From: JAEELC01 sp963605425
Lineage (GTDB): Bacteria; Bacillota_I; Bacilli_A; Acholeplasmatales; Anaeroplasmataceae
Assembly (NCBI GenBank): GCA_963605425.1
Contig: CAVCUQ010000005.1
Span: 1 to 64,000 of the forward strand
Direction of reading: 5' to 3'
Length of the DNA: 64,000 nt
Shown: positions 1 to 8,052 of the stretch, piece after piece
Position numbering within the stretch: the stretch's first letter is position 1
How the letters are laid out: each line of letters begins with the position of its first letter
Program-made: the position numbers and the translations under genes
Notes under the pieces: generated by a model
Told to the model about the DNA's origin: nothing
The model's database searches: none
Seen by the model: the letters and a program-made list of their open reading frames with translations, nothing else

Positions 1-99
1 AAGCACCTCCATAGCTATATCATAAGAAAAAGTGTTGAATTTGTCCAACATTTTTTCGTTGCCACTTTTCAACACTTCTATGATACCATTTACACTCAT
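1..99 (-). CDS. Partial CDS running off the left edge, unknown product
   Basis: The reverse strand is open from an ATG at 99-97 to position 1 (33 codons, beginning MSVNGIIEVLKSGNEKML) with no stop. Only the N-terminus is in the window and no family is recognised. There is no convincing ribosome binding site upstream, so the start is uncertain. A perfect 10-bp inverted repeat (AAGTGTTGAA at 30-39, TTCAACACTT at 69-78) lies inside it and could equally be a feature of non-coding DNA. Confidence 0.35.
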   Translation of the reverse strand, partial: MSVNGIIEVLKSGNEKMLDKFNTFSYDIAMEVL

Positions 100-562
100 C
101 TACAAAAAGTGTAATAACTTGCAAAAAAAGTAGATGATTTAAAAAGTATAATGTCTAGTATAATAATTGTTTCCTTAAAAGTTGTCATTCTCTACTATCT
201 ATAAATTAGAAGAATAGTTTTATATATTAGAGTAACATTAACTAACTATTTCTAAATATACAATTTAATAAAGTCTAATTATCATTAATTTATTGTATTT
301 TCTATAATAATGATATAATGAATTAAGTTTTAAATATGGTACTTTTGAAGGAATAAGAAATTCTAGATATTATTTGGATATGACATTAAATAATTTTAAG
401 TTATATTTAGATAATACTAATTCAACTAAATGGTTAAATATAATACTTAAGAAGAATGAAATATAGTGGTTGCAGATATGTGACTACTTTTTTCAATTTA
501 TAATAGGAATATAGAGGGAAAAATGATAAAATAGAAGTACGTATGGATTGGAGATGGGGAAA
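100..562. other. AT-rich intergenic stretch with possible coding remnant
   Basis: This stretch lies between the leftward partial ORF and the McrBC-like cassette. One plus-strand frame is open from about 317 to 467 and reads like protein (it includes GIRNSRYYLDMTLNNFKLYL). The only ATG lies inside it at about 380 and no ribosome binding site precedes it, so it may be a decayed gene end. A TATAAT at 499-504 could be the -10 box for the downstream cassette, but no well-spaced -35 box is visible. Nothing else is recognised here. Confidence 0.4.
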
Positions 563-868
563 ATGAAAGAATATTACGTTAATGATGGTTATTTATATTT
601 AAATGACCCTTTATTTGCATATTTTGAAAAAATAAGGGTAGTGAAGAATAATACAGTTTTAGGAGAAGTAAATATAGTCAATAGAAAAATTAAGGTTGGT
701 AAAGATAATTCAAATCTTGATATTTACGGTTATGTTAATAAAATGTATTTATATATTGATACGATAAAGACAAGTGAAACTAAGATTAGTATTTCTGAAA
801 ACAAAATTATTAGTTTACTAAATAAAAGAAATAAGATGATTGAAGGTGTATTAAAGAATGAAGACTAG
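563..868 (+). CDS. Small protein of unknown function, first gene of McrBC-like cassette
   Basis: A 101-residue acidic/basic mixed protein with no signal peptide or membrane segment and no recognised domain. An upstream in-frame TTG at 548 exists, but the ATG at 563 is preceded by GGAG about nine bases away and is the better start. The end overlaps the start of the next gene by 11 nt, which indicates translational coupling to the coiled-coil, McrB-like and McrC-like genes. Its middle part alternates short hydrophobic and polar stretches, suggesting beta structure. By position it could be a specificity or regulatory subunit of the cassette, but that is inference only. Confidence 0.6.
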   Translation: MKEYYVNDGYLYLNDPLFAYFEKIRVVKNNTVLGEVNIVNRKIKVGKDNSNLDIYGYVNKMYLYIDTIKTSETKISISENKIISLLNKRNKMIEGVLKNED

Positions 869-1649
869 TATAGAAAAAATAAGAGAATTAAGTAATGATG
901 AATTTTATGCTTTAATTAAATATTTAAATCAAAATGAATTAAAAGAACTGATAATAACTTCGGCTCAAAATTTTCCTAAGTCATCTAAATATTATTTATC
1001 TAAAGAAGCTAAGGGAGCATACTGGAGACTCTATAAAATTTATGATCTTAAGGGTGAAAAACTATTTAAAGCATATGAATCGATTATTTATTTAAATAAA
1101 GATGTACATATAGATCCGACTTTCTTTATCGATTATCTAGATGAGGCTTCAGAATCTAGTGACGAATATAAGAAAATTACTAAAATATTACTTATCTTTA
1201 AAAAGTTATTTGACGGAATTGAGATTGATGAAAGTTCTATAGAAGACACTTTCGAAGAGACTAAGCCAAGTGATGATGAGTTTAATAAGAAAATTGAAGA
1301 ATTAGAAGAAAATGCTAAAAGGAAAGAAAAAGAACTTCAAGATCAAATAGATGAACTTTCTAAAGATAATAAGAGACTTGCTAAAGAACTTCAGGATCAA
1401 AAGAACAAAGAAAAAAATCAAACTATTAAAGAAAAGGCTGAAATAGCTTTTAAGGTATCTAATGAAGGATATAATAAAGGATTTTCAAGGGTTTTAGATA
1501 CTAAAGCATTTAAATCTGATCAAGATATTAAAGTTTATTTAATTGAATTACTTAAGAAGAATTTAGAAGTGGTAAATAATAATGACTATACAGCTTTAAG
1601 TGAACTTGTTACGTATGAATATTTATTATCTAAAATATTGGAGGACTAA
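858..1649 (+). CDS. Coiled-coil protein of McrBC-like cassette
   Basis: A 263-residue soluble protein. Residues about 1-130 are predicted-looking helical sequence without a recognised family. Residues about 135-195 are a highly charged heptad-like coiled coil rich in E, K, L and D (for example KIEELEENAKRKEKELQDQ), and the C-terminal 70 residues are again helical. The gene overlaps its upstream neighbour by 11 nt and ends two bases before the McrB-like gene. Coiled-coil partners next to McrB/McrC pairs are known from McrBC-superfamily defence systems (the CoCoNuT group). Membership of that exact group is not established here. Confidence 0.7.
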   Translation: MKTSIEKIRELSNDEFYALIKYLNQNELKELIITSAQNFPKSSKYYLSKEAKGAYWRLYKIYDLKGEKLFKAYESIIYLNKDVHIDPTFFIDYLDEASESSDEYKKITKILLIFKKLFDGIEIDESSIEDTFEETKPSDDEFNKKIEELEENAKRKEKELQDQIDELSKDNKRLAKELQDQKNKEKNQTIKEKAEIAFKVSNEGYNKGFSRVLDTKAFKSDQDIKVYLIELLKKNLEVVNNNDYTALSELVTYEYLLSKILED

Positions 1650-1651
1650 TT

Positions 1652-3331
1652 ATGGAAGATAATAAGTCACAATTAATGGATATTACACTATGTAAGTATG
1701 ATTATGCTACTGACGATTTATTAATACTTAAAGTAATATCTGATAATACAATAGATGAGATTCAAATTGAAATTGATGTTCTTTTAGATTATTTAAATCA
1801 TAAAAATTATAATTTAAATAGAAATAGTCCAAATTTAATAGATGAGATTGAGGAACATTTAAGTGAAAAAGTATTAATTATAAATAATTGCAATAAAGAG
1901 ATATTAAACATAATAGATTTTAATCTCGCAAATGAGGATAGATTCTTTTTCATCCCAAAACTTGACTATGATAATTTTAACGCTTTCTATGATGGCGAAG
2001 AATTTGAGTTAAATACTTTTGCTGCACCGCATTATTTAGCTTATAATGATAAAATATATGTAGCTAATTTAGAAATAAAAAAAGGTAAATTTGTATCAAA
2101 AGATTCAGTTGATTATCCTTTAAATATTGAATTGTCGAAATTAAAGGAGAGGTTAGATTTAATTGAATTAGATAATATTATATTTGTTAAGAAATTAGCC
2201 TTATTTAAATCAGTAATTGAAAATAAAGATAATATTAATAATAAAGATGTTATATCTGAAGAGTTAGATAAATTCCATCTAGCAATTAGAAGTGAAGGAT
2301 TAATCTATTCTAAAGAAGATATCTATAATTTCTATACATGTTTATCAGCCTCAGAACTAGTAATTCTTGCAGGTATGTCAGGTACAGGTAAAACTCAATT
2401 ACCTTTATCTTTTGCAAAATATTTTAATATGTCTGAAGATAAACATACTTTGCTATTTGTTCCTATTTCACCTTCTTTCTTAGAACCTAGTGATGTAATA
2501 GGTTTCTTAAATGTTAATACTAATAAGTATATTCCTAGTGTTACTGGTATAGTAGATTTCTTATTGCACGCTGAAAAACATCCAAATAAGATGCATATGA
2601 TTATCTTTGATGAGATGAATCTAGCTCAAATAGAGTATTGGTTTGCGCCATTCTTATCTATTATGGAACAAGATAATAATACAAGATTCCTAGAACTTTA
2701 CTCTGAAGGTGCAGAGTGTGATAACAGTGATATTTATCCTAGTAAGATAAGAATTGGTAAGAATATAGTATTTGTCGGTACAGTTAATATTGATGAAACT
2801 ACTAAGAATATATCTGATAGATTAAAGGATAGATCATTTATTATTAATTTATCTAAGGCTAGTTTTAAAGAATATCAATTAGAACAAAATAACAATGAAC
2901 ATGCTCTAAAGACTAATTATGAAAGAGATTTTTATAGTTTTGTTAAGAGATTAGATCATGGTTTTGATTATATTGAATCTTTATCTAGTGAATCTCTTGA
3001 ATTTTTAGACGAGGTTCATGAAATGTTAAATGATGTTGATAATTCACTTGGTATTTCCTTTAGAACTGTTAAGAATATTAGTCACTATATGCATTTTAAA
3101 CCTGGTAAACTTGACTCACGCCTTGCATTTGATTTAGCTTTCAAACAAACTGTTTTGAAGAAATTATCGGGAGCAGAAGACTTGATTTTAGATATTATCG
3201 GCGAAGATAATGAGAATAGTCCTTTAGTTCAAATATTCAATAAATATCCTAATGTTTCTAGCTTTTTATATTCTAAAAAAGAAATATTAATTAAGAGAAA
3301 AGAGATTAGAAGGTTCGGTTATGCAAAATAA
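1652..3331 (+). CDS. McrB-like AAA+ NTPase
   Basis: A 559-residue protein with a novel-looking N-terminal region (about residues 1-200) followed by an AAA+ module of the McrB type. The Walker A is AGMSGTGKTQL near residue 240 and the Walker B, IIFDEMNLAQIEYWF near residue 318, is the typical McrB DEMN-A form. A following GTVNIDETT segment near residue 376 sits where McrB carries its NTxD signature. McrB proteins are motor subunits that hydrolyse NTP (GTP in E. coli) and drive an McrC nuclease. The RBS GGAGGA is well placed, and the gene overlaps the McrC-like gene by 11 nt. The target (modified DNA, or RNA as proposed for some relatives) cannot be read from sequence. Confidence 0.85.
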   Translation: MEDNKSQLMDITLCKYDYATDDLLILKVISDNTIDEIQIEIDVLLDYLNHKNYNLNRNSPNLIDEIEEHLSEKVLIINNCNKEILNIIDFNLANEDRFFFIPKLDYDNFNAFYDGEEFELNTFAAPHYLAYNDKIYVANLEIKKGKFVSKDSVDYPLNIELSKLKERLDLIELDNIIFVKKLALFKSVIENKDNINNKDVISEELDKFHLAIRSEGLIYSKEDIYNFYTCLSASELVILAGMSGTGKTQLPLSFAKYFNMSEDKHTLLFVPISPSFLEPSDVIGFLNVNTNKYIPSVTGIVDFLLHAEKHPNKMHMIIFDEMNLAQIEYWFAPFLSIMEQDNNTRFLELYSEGAECDNSDIYPSKIRIGKNIVFVGTVNIDETTKNISDRLKDRSFIINLSKASFKEYQLEQNNNEHALKTNYERDFYSFVKRLDHGFDYIESLSSESLEFLDEVHEMLNDVDNSLGISFRTVKNISHYMHFKPGKLDSRLAFDLAFKQTVLKKLSGAEDLILDIIGEDNENSPLVQIFNKYPNVSSFLYSKKEILIKRKEIRRFGYAK

Positions 3332-5033
3332 GTTTTCTTCTATAATGATATATCGCCTGACCCCCTTGAAAAATAAATTACTTGGTGAAATACCAATTTA
3401 TAAAATTGAAGAAGATGAAACATTATTTGATTTTAACGAATTTGATTCAATAGGTATTATGGTTACTGGTACTGATTATACTGTGTCTTTAGACTGTGCG
3501 GCTTATATGGAAGATGAGAAAGTAGTAAAGACAGAAGAAACAACATTAACTTTAGAACATGATAAACTATATACTATTTCTTTGAATGGCAACTTTGATT
3601 TTGGTTATAACCCGGGAATTTATAATATATGTTTTAAATATCTAAAAGGTAATGTTATAAATGCTTGTTTCGAGGTTACAACTAATTCTGATGTATCTGA
3701 AGAATCATTTATTTCAATAAGAGAAAAAATAGAAAATTTCATATCTGGTTTATCTCTTGATTTACATAAAAATGCTATAGCCCCTGACACAGACGCCGAC
3801 CTTTCTAGCAAACAATATCTTTTTAAGGCTTTTTGTGATTATTCTGACAATTTTAATCTAGCTTGTCATAATATTGAAAAGTATCTTGATACTAAGCTTG
3901 AAAATAAAATAGTAAAAACAGAAAATTCTGCTAAGCAAAATCAAGCTAGTATTAAGAAAACTATTTTAAAAGGTACAAACTACGGTGTTAAAAAACAAGA
4001 AAACATAAATAAGACAGCTGGAGTTTTAAAACAATATCTATTAAGAATTGATAAGAAATTAAAACTTATAAAAGAACCGTTTGAAGTTAATATTAATCAT
4101 CTTTCAGAAGAAATAGAATCTCTAGAAGCTGAAGTTGTAAAAAAGACTAATGATTTAAAGGATGAGAATCTTTCTCTAAATAAAATTAAAGGTATTAATA
4201 ATAGAATTAAATGTTTAAATAGTTTTATTAAAGGTAAGAAAAATTCTTTAGATATTACAAGAGAGCACTTTGAAGCTTATAAAATAATTAAAAACTCAAT
4301 GACTAAATTGTTTAGCATGAAGTCTATGAAGAAGGCGGAAGCTAAAATTACTGGGGACACTAATCTATTTACTACAGATACAAATTTTAAATTTATTAAG
4401 GAATTTACTAACTTAATTGAAGGTAAAGAAAGTAAATTAAGAGATGGATTTGAATATTATGAAAAGAAAAAGAGTAGTGAATTATTTGAAATTTATGGTT
4501 TAATATTGATAAGTCAAGCATTAAAAGAAATAGGATATGATAGCTCTGTTGATTTAAATAGTCTTACTAATATACAAAGTAATGATAGTTTTATATTTAC
4601 TAGAGATAATAAAACAATCAAGGTTATTTATGATAATTATGCTAAAAATTATAAAGAAGCAGATATTGATGATGTTGTTAGTATTAACTCAAGGCACAAT
4701 AGACCAGATTACACTTTAGTTTATTATGAGGATGATGAATTTAAAGAGATAGTCATTGTTGAAATGAAGTATAGATCACTAGCTAAAATATTTCATTCTT
4801 TTAAACGCGATTGTGAACTAGATTTTACTATCAATGATTACTACCAGCTTGCATATAAAGAGACAAATGAAACTTATCCTATAAGAGGAGTTTCTAAGGT
4901 TCTTCTTTTATATCCATCTGAAAGAGAAGTAGAATTTGTAAGAGGTTTTGCTCATATTATCTCTTTTACTCCTAGTATAGATGAACAAGAGAGCAAATCT
5001 TTTAAATTATTAACTCAATTATTAGATAATTAA
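3321..5033 (+). CDS. McrC-like DUF2357 / PD-(D/E)XK nuclease
   Basis: A 570-residue effector subunit of the cassette. The N-terminal 130 residues look beta-rich, and the middle (about 200-400) is helical with a long charged stretch, as in DUF2357-type McrC relatives. The C-terminal nuclease core is visible: Asp463 in RPDYTLVYY and Glu481-x-Lys483 in IVIVEMKYRS form a D...ExK active site. A conserved QLAY segment lies about 28 residues further on. Together with the preceding McrB-like NTPase this makes a plausible type IV restriction or related abortive system. The next gene unit has its own promoter, so the cassette ends here. Confidence 0.82.
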   Translation: MQNKFSSIMIYRLTPLKNKLLGEIPIYKIEEDETLFDFNEFDSIGIMVTGTDYTVSLDCAAYMEDEKVVKTEETTLTLEHDKLYTISLNGNFDFGYNPGIYNICFKYLKGNVINACFEVTTNSDVSEESFISIREKIENFISGLSLDLHKNAIAPDTDADLSSKQYLFKAFCDYSDNFNLACHNIEKYLDTKLENKIVKTENSAKQNQASIKKTILKGTNYGVKKQENINKTAGVLKQYLLRIDKKLKLIKEPFEVNINHLSEEIESLEAEVVKKTNDLKDENLSLNKIKGINNRIKCLNSFIKGKKNSLDITREHFEAYKIIKNSMTKLFSMKSMKKAEAKITGDTNLFTTDTNFKFIKEFTNLIEGKESKLRDGFEYYEKKKSSELFEIYGLILISQALKEIGYDSSVDLNSLTNIQSNDSFIFTRDNKTIKVIYDNYAKNYKEADIDDVVSINSRHNRPDYTLVYYEDDEFKEIVIVEMKYRSLAKIFHSFKRDCELDFTINDYYQLAYKETNETYPIRGVSKVLLLYPSEREVEFVRGFAHIISFTPSIDEQESKSFKLLTQLLDN

Positions 5034-5042
5034 ATGAATTAC

Positions 5043-5070
5043 TTGATTTTATAAATAATTGTGCTAGAAT
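5043..5070 (+). promoter_or_regulatory. Predicted promoter of the queuosine operon
   Basis: A -35 box TTGATT (5043-5048), a 16-bp spacer and an extended -10 TGCTAGAAT (5062-5070). Transcription would start near 5077, just ahead of the preQ1 aptamer. Confidence 0.6.
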
Positions 5071-5078
5071 ATTCTAGC
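5063..5078. promoter_or_regulatory. 16-bp perfect palindrome over the -10/start region
   Basis: GCTAGAATATTCTAGC is a perfect palindrome that contains the -10 hexamer of the que promoter. It lacks a following T tract, so it is unlikely to be a terminator for the upstream nuclease gene. It is placed where a dimeric repressor would block transcription, but no specific regulator can be named. Confidence 0.45.
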
Positions 5079-5087
5079 AATTTAATA

Positions 5088-5130
5088 AGACAGTTCGTTT
5101 GTACCATCCTGTCTCTAAACAAAACCAGGG
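5088..5130 (+). promoter_or_regulatory. preQ1-I riboswitch aptamer
   Basis: A stem GACAG (5089-5093) / CTGTC (5109-5113) encloses a 15-nt loop. It is followed by an A-rich tail (AAACAAAAC, 5117-5125) and a GGG that can pair with loop C residues to form the H-type pseudoknot of class I preQ1 aptamers. The tail closely resembles the characterised Thermoanaerobacter tengcongensis aptamer. It sits in the leader of the genes that make preQ1. The loop segment CCATC (5104-5108) can alternatively pair with GATGG (5146-5150), which overlaps the terminator 5' arm. This suggests an antiterminator that is lost when preQ1 locks the pseudoknot, giving an OFF switch by transcription termination. Confidence 0.82.
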
Positions 5131-5148
5131 CTTATACTTGTATATGAT

Positions 5149-5186
5149 GGGACTTTATTATTTTTTAATAAGGTCCCTTTTCTTTT
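5149..5186 (+). terminator. Riboswitch-controlled intrinsic terminator
   Basis: A 12-bp stem GGGACTTTATTA / TAATAAGGTCCC (one G-U pair), a six-T loop and a T-rich tail lie between the preQ1 aptamer and queD. Its 5' arm shares two G residues with the proposed antiterminator pairing. Confidence 0.8.
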
Positions 5187-5189
5187 AGT

Positions 5190-5213
5190 ATGGCTCTTTG
5201 GGCCATATTTTTT
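5190..5213 (+). terminator. Second hairpin with T tract before queD
   Basis: ATGGCTC and GGGCCAT form a 7-bp stem (one G-U) with a TTT loop, followed by ATTTTTTATTTT. It directly follows the first terminator and ends about 10 nt before the queD ribosome binding site. It may be a back-up terminator or a leader hairpin. Confidence 0.5.
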
Positions 5214-5231
5214 ATTTTCGGAGGATTTTAT

Positions 5232-5627
5232 ATGTATATTTTATCAAGTAAAGCAGAATTTGACGCTGCTCACTTCTTATCTAACTATAATGGTAAATGC
5301 CATAACATTCATGGTCATAGATGGGCTGTTTATGTATCTATTAAAGGTGAACTAAACAATGGAATGGTTGTGGATTTTACTGATTTAAAGCACGATATAA
5401 AAGAGATGTGCGATTATTTTGATCATAGCTTTATTGTTGAAAAGGATTCATTAGATCAAAATATCTTAACATTACTTCAAAAAGAATTCTTAATTAGAAT
5501 AGTTGATTTTAGAACTACAGCTGAGAATTTTGCAAAATATTTTTATGATACTTTATCTAATAAATATGAAGTTGAAAGTGTTAAAGTTTATGAAACACCT
5601 AATAATATGGCGGAGTATAGAAAATGA
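5232..5627 (+). CDS. queD: 6-carboxy-5,6,7,8-tetrahydropterin synthase
   Basis: QueD converts dihydroneopterin triphosphate to 6-carboxytetrahydropterin, the second step of the preQ1/queuosine pathway. The zinc ligands His14 (AAHF) and His27/His29 (HGHRW) and the catalytic Cys23 (GKCHNIHGH) are present. Total length is 131 residues, normal for the family. The ATG at 5232 follows a strong CGGAGGA site. An upstream in-frame ATG at 5190 would add a hydrophobic 14-residue tail encoded by the leader hairpin and is rejected. The stop overlaps the queE start by 4 nt. Confidence 0.93.
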   Translation: MYILSSKAEFDAAHFLSNYNGKCHNIHGHRWAVYVSIKGELNNGMVVDFTDLKHDIKEMCDYFDHSFIVEKDSLDQNILTLLQKEFLIRIVDFRTTAENFAKYFYDTLSNKYEVESVKVYETPNNMAEYRK

Positions 5628-6274
5628 AAGTAATTGAAAAATTTATATCTATTAATGGAGAGGGAATGAAACAAGGAGAACTTGCAATCTTTATTCGTCT
5701 TGCAGGTTGTAATTTAAGATGCGCGTATTGTGATACTACTTATTCATTTGTTAATCCAAAATATAGTGAAGAATCAGCCCAAGAAATATTAGATTACTGC
5801 TTAGATAGCGGTATAACTAACGTTACTTTAACAGGAGGAGAGCCTTTAATTCATGATGGTGTTTATGATTTAATTAAGGCTTTATCTTTAAATAATTTTA
5901 ATATCGAAATAGAAACAAATGGTTCTGTTTCAATTAAAGATTATTTAGATTTAGATAATGTTTCTTTTACTTTAGACTATAAAACAGCTTGTTCTAAAAT
6001 GAACACCTTTATGGATTTTGATAATTATAAATACTTAAGAAGAAAAGATTCAATTAAGTTTGTATGCGCAAGTATTTCTGATTTAGAAGAAAGTTTAAAT
6101 ATTATTAATAAATATAATTTAATTAACAAATGTAATTTAATCTTTTCACCAGTATGGGATGCAATAAAGTTTGAAGATATTGTTAATTTTATGAAGGAAC
6201 ATAAATTAAATAATATGCGTATGCAATTACAAATTCATAAGATTATTTGGGATAAGGATACAAAAGGAGTATAG
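5624..6274 (+). CDS. queE: 7-carboxy-7-deazaguanine synthase (radical SAM)
   Basis: QueE rearranges 6-carboxytetrahydropterin to 7-carboxy-7-deazaguanine using SAM and a 4Fe-4S cluster. The cluster motif CX3CX2C is Cys29, Cys33 and Cys36 (GCNLRCAYCDTTY), and the GGEP SAM-binding motif lies near residue 80. The N-terminal SINGEG segment is typical of QueE. At 216 residues it is a little shorter than the Bacillus protein but complete. It overlaps queD by 4 nt and ends two bases before folE, so the operon is translationally coupled. Confidence 0.93.
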   Translation: MKVIEKFISINGEGMKQGELAIFIRLAGCNLRCAYCDTTYSFVNPKYSEESAQEILDYCLDSGITNVTLTGGEPLIHDGVYDLIKALSLNNFNIEIETNGSVSIKDYLDLDNVSFTLDYKTACSKMNTFMDFDNYKYLRRKDSIKFVCASISDLEESLNIINKYNLINKCNLIFSPVWDAIKFEDIVNFMKEHKLNNMRMQLQIHKIIWDKDTKGV

Positions 6275-6276
6275 AA

Positions 6277-6825
6277 ATGATTGATACAGAAAAATTAGAA
6301 GAAGCCTTTAGTATGATTTTAGAGGCTTTAGGTGATGACCCTAAAAGAGAAGGTTTAATTGATACACCTAAGAGAGCATCTTTAATGTATAAAGAGATGT
6401 TTGATGGTATGAACTATACAAATAATGAACTTATTGATATGTTTAATAAGACATTTGAAGAAGATTATTTAACAGATAGTAAAAATATAGTTATTATGAA
6501 AGATATTCCTATATTCTCTTTTTGTGAACATCATTTAGCTTTAATGTATGATATGAGTGTTGATATAGCCTATATTCCAAATGGTAAGGTTATTGGTTTA
6601 TCTAAACTAGCACGTATTGCAGACCTTGCAAGCAAGAGATTACAACTTCAAGAACGCATTGGAAATGATATTTTATATATAACAAAAGGTATTACTAATT
6701 CAAATGATATTATTGTTAGAATTAGGGGAAAACATTCTTGTGTTACTGCTCGTGGTATAAAGAAAGATAGCACAACTACAACTATATCTAAAATAGGAAA
6801 TTTAGGAGCGGAGGTATTTATTTAA
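6277..6825 (+). CDS. folE: GTP cyclohydrolase I
   Basis: FolE opens GTP to give 7,8-dihydroneopterin triphosphate, the first precursor for both folate and queuosine. Zinc ligands Cys83 and His86 (SFCEHHLALM) and Cys155 (HSCVTARG) are visible, and the C-terminal KDSTTTTISKIGNLG matches the family. Length is 182 residues. Its place inside the que operon implies a dedicated supply of pterin to preQ1, and no folate genes are adjacent. The stop overlaps the queC start by one base. Confidence 0.94.
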   Translation: MIDTEKLEEAFSMILEALGDDPKREGLIDTPKRASLMYKEMFDGMNYTNNELIDMFNKTFEEDYLTDSKNIVIMKDIPIFSFCEHHLALMYDMSVDIAYIPNGKVIGLSKLARIADLASKRLQLQERIGNDILYITKGITNSNDIIVRIRGKHSCVTARGIKKDSTTTTISKIGNLGAEVFI

Positions 6826-7511
6826 TGAAAACATTAGTATTAGTTTCAGGTGGACTTGATTCATCTGTAGCACTTGCAAAAGCTGTAAGTGAAAGAGGTA
6901 GCGAAAATGTAGTAGCCTTATCTATTTCATATGGTCAAAAACATATAAAAGAGATAAAAGCTAGTAATGACATTTGTGCTTACTATCATGTAGAACATTT
7001 ATATTTAGACTTAGGTGAAATATTTAAGTATTCTAACTGTTCACTATTAAGTTCATCAAGTGAAGAAGTTCCTCTTGCAAGTTATGAAGAACAATTAAAA
7101 AGTTTAAATGGAACACCTGTTTCTACATATGTGCCATTTAGAAATGGACTATTCTTATCATCAGCTGCTAGCATAGCTATATCTAAGGGTTGTGATTTGA
7201 TTTATTACGGTGCTCATAAGGATGACTCAGCTGGAAATGCATATCCTGATTGTTCAAAAGAATTTAATAAAGCTATTAATGATGCAATCTACATTGGTTC
7301 AGGAAATCAAGTTAGAGTAGAAGGTCCTTTTGTAAATATTTCTAAAAAGGATATTGTAAAACTAGGTACAAGTCTAAAGGTTCCATTTAATCTTACATGG
7401 TCATGTTATGAAGGACATGATAAAGCGTGTGGTAAATGTGGTACTTGTTTAGATAGAATAGCAGCTTTTAAAGCTAATGGACTTGAAGATCCTATTGAAT
7501 ATGAGGAGTAA
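6825..7511 (+). CDS. queC: 7-cyano-7-deazaguanine (preQ0) synthase
   Basis: QueC turns 7-carboxy-7-deazaguanine into preQ0 using ATP and ammonia. The PP-loop SGGLDSS (residues 8-14) is the nucleotide-binding motif. The zinc cysteines Cys194, Cys202, Cys205 and Cys208 (CYEGHDKACGKCGTC) are all present near the C-terminus. Length of 228 residues is normal. It is followed two bases later by queF. Confidence 0.95.
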   Translation: MKTLVLVSGGLDSSVALAKAVSERGSENVVALSISYGQKHIKEIKASNDICAYYHVEHLYLDLGEIFKYSNCSLLSSSSEEVPLASYEEQLKSLNGTPVSTYVPFRNGLFLSSAASIAISKGCDLIYYGAHKDDSAGNAYPDCSKEFNKAINDAIYIGSGNQVRVEGPFVNISKKDIVKLGTSLKVPFNLTWSCYEGHDKACGKCGTCLDRIAAFKANGLEDPIEYEE

Positions 7512-7513
7512 TT

Positions 7514-7993
7514 ATGAGAGAAGATAAATTAAATAATTTAGGTAATAAAAATACTAAATATGATTTTAACTATACACCAGAAGTACTTGAAAAGTTCTTA
7601 AACAAACATCCTGATAATGATTATTTTGTAAAGTTTAACTGTCCTGAGTTTACATCATTATGCCCTATTACTGGACAACCTGATTTTGGTACAGTTTATA
7701 TTTCCTATATTCCAGGAAAATATATGGTTGAATCTAAATCTTTAAAATTATATTTATTTTCATTTAGAAATCATGGTGACTTCCATGAGGACTGTATGAA
7801 TATAATTATGAAAGATTTAATTAAATTGATGGATCCTAAATATATTGAAGTTTGGGGTAAATTCTTACCTCGTGGTGGTATTTCTATTGATCCATATTGT
7901 AATTATGGTAAGAAAGGTACTAAGTTTGAGAAATTAGCTGAAACAAGATTATTTAATCATGACTTATATCCTGAAAAGATAGATAATAGATAA
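7514..7993 (+). CDS. queF: NADPH-dependent preQ0 reductase (short type)
   Basis: QueF reduces the nitrile of preQ0 to the aminomethyl group of preQ1. The nucleophile Cys50 (TSLCPITGQPD) with Asp57 and the NADPH/substrate motif ESKSLKLYLFSFRNHG from residue 73 are intact. At 159 residues it is the unimodular YkvM-type enzyme of Firmicutes. With queD, queE, folE and queC it completes GTP to preQ1 in a single transcript. The tRNA insertion enzyme Tgt is not in the window. Confidence 0.95.
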   Translation: MREDKLNNLGNKNTKYDFNYTPEVLEKFLNKHPDNDYFVKFNCPEFTSLCPITGQPDFGTVYISYIPGKYMVESKSLKLYLFSFRNHGDFHEDCMNIIMKDLIKLMDPKYIEVWGKFLPRGGISIDPYCNYGKKGTKFEKLAETRLFNHDLYPEKIDNR

Positions 7994-8006
7994 TATTTAA
8001 TGAATT

Positions 8007-8030
8007 GGCACTAGAATTAGTGTCTTTTTT
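8007..8030 (+). terminator. Terminator of the que operon
   Basis: The stem GGCACTA / TAGTGTC (7 bp, one G-U), loop GAAT and a T6 tail begin 14 nt after the queF stop. Confidence 0.85.
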
Positions 8031-8052
8031 ATTCAAAGGTTTTAGTAAAAAT

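Noticed and set aside
5190..5231. Upstream ATG giving QueD a 14-residue hydrophobic extension
   Set aside because: The ATG lies in the leader hairpin, has no ribosome binding site, and the ATG at 5232 has a strong CGGAGGA and matches the family N-terminus.
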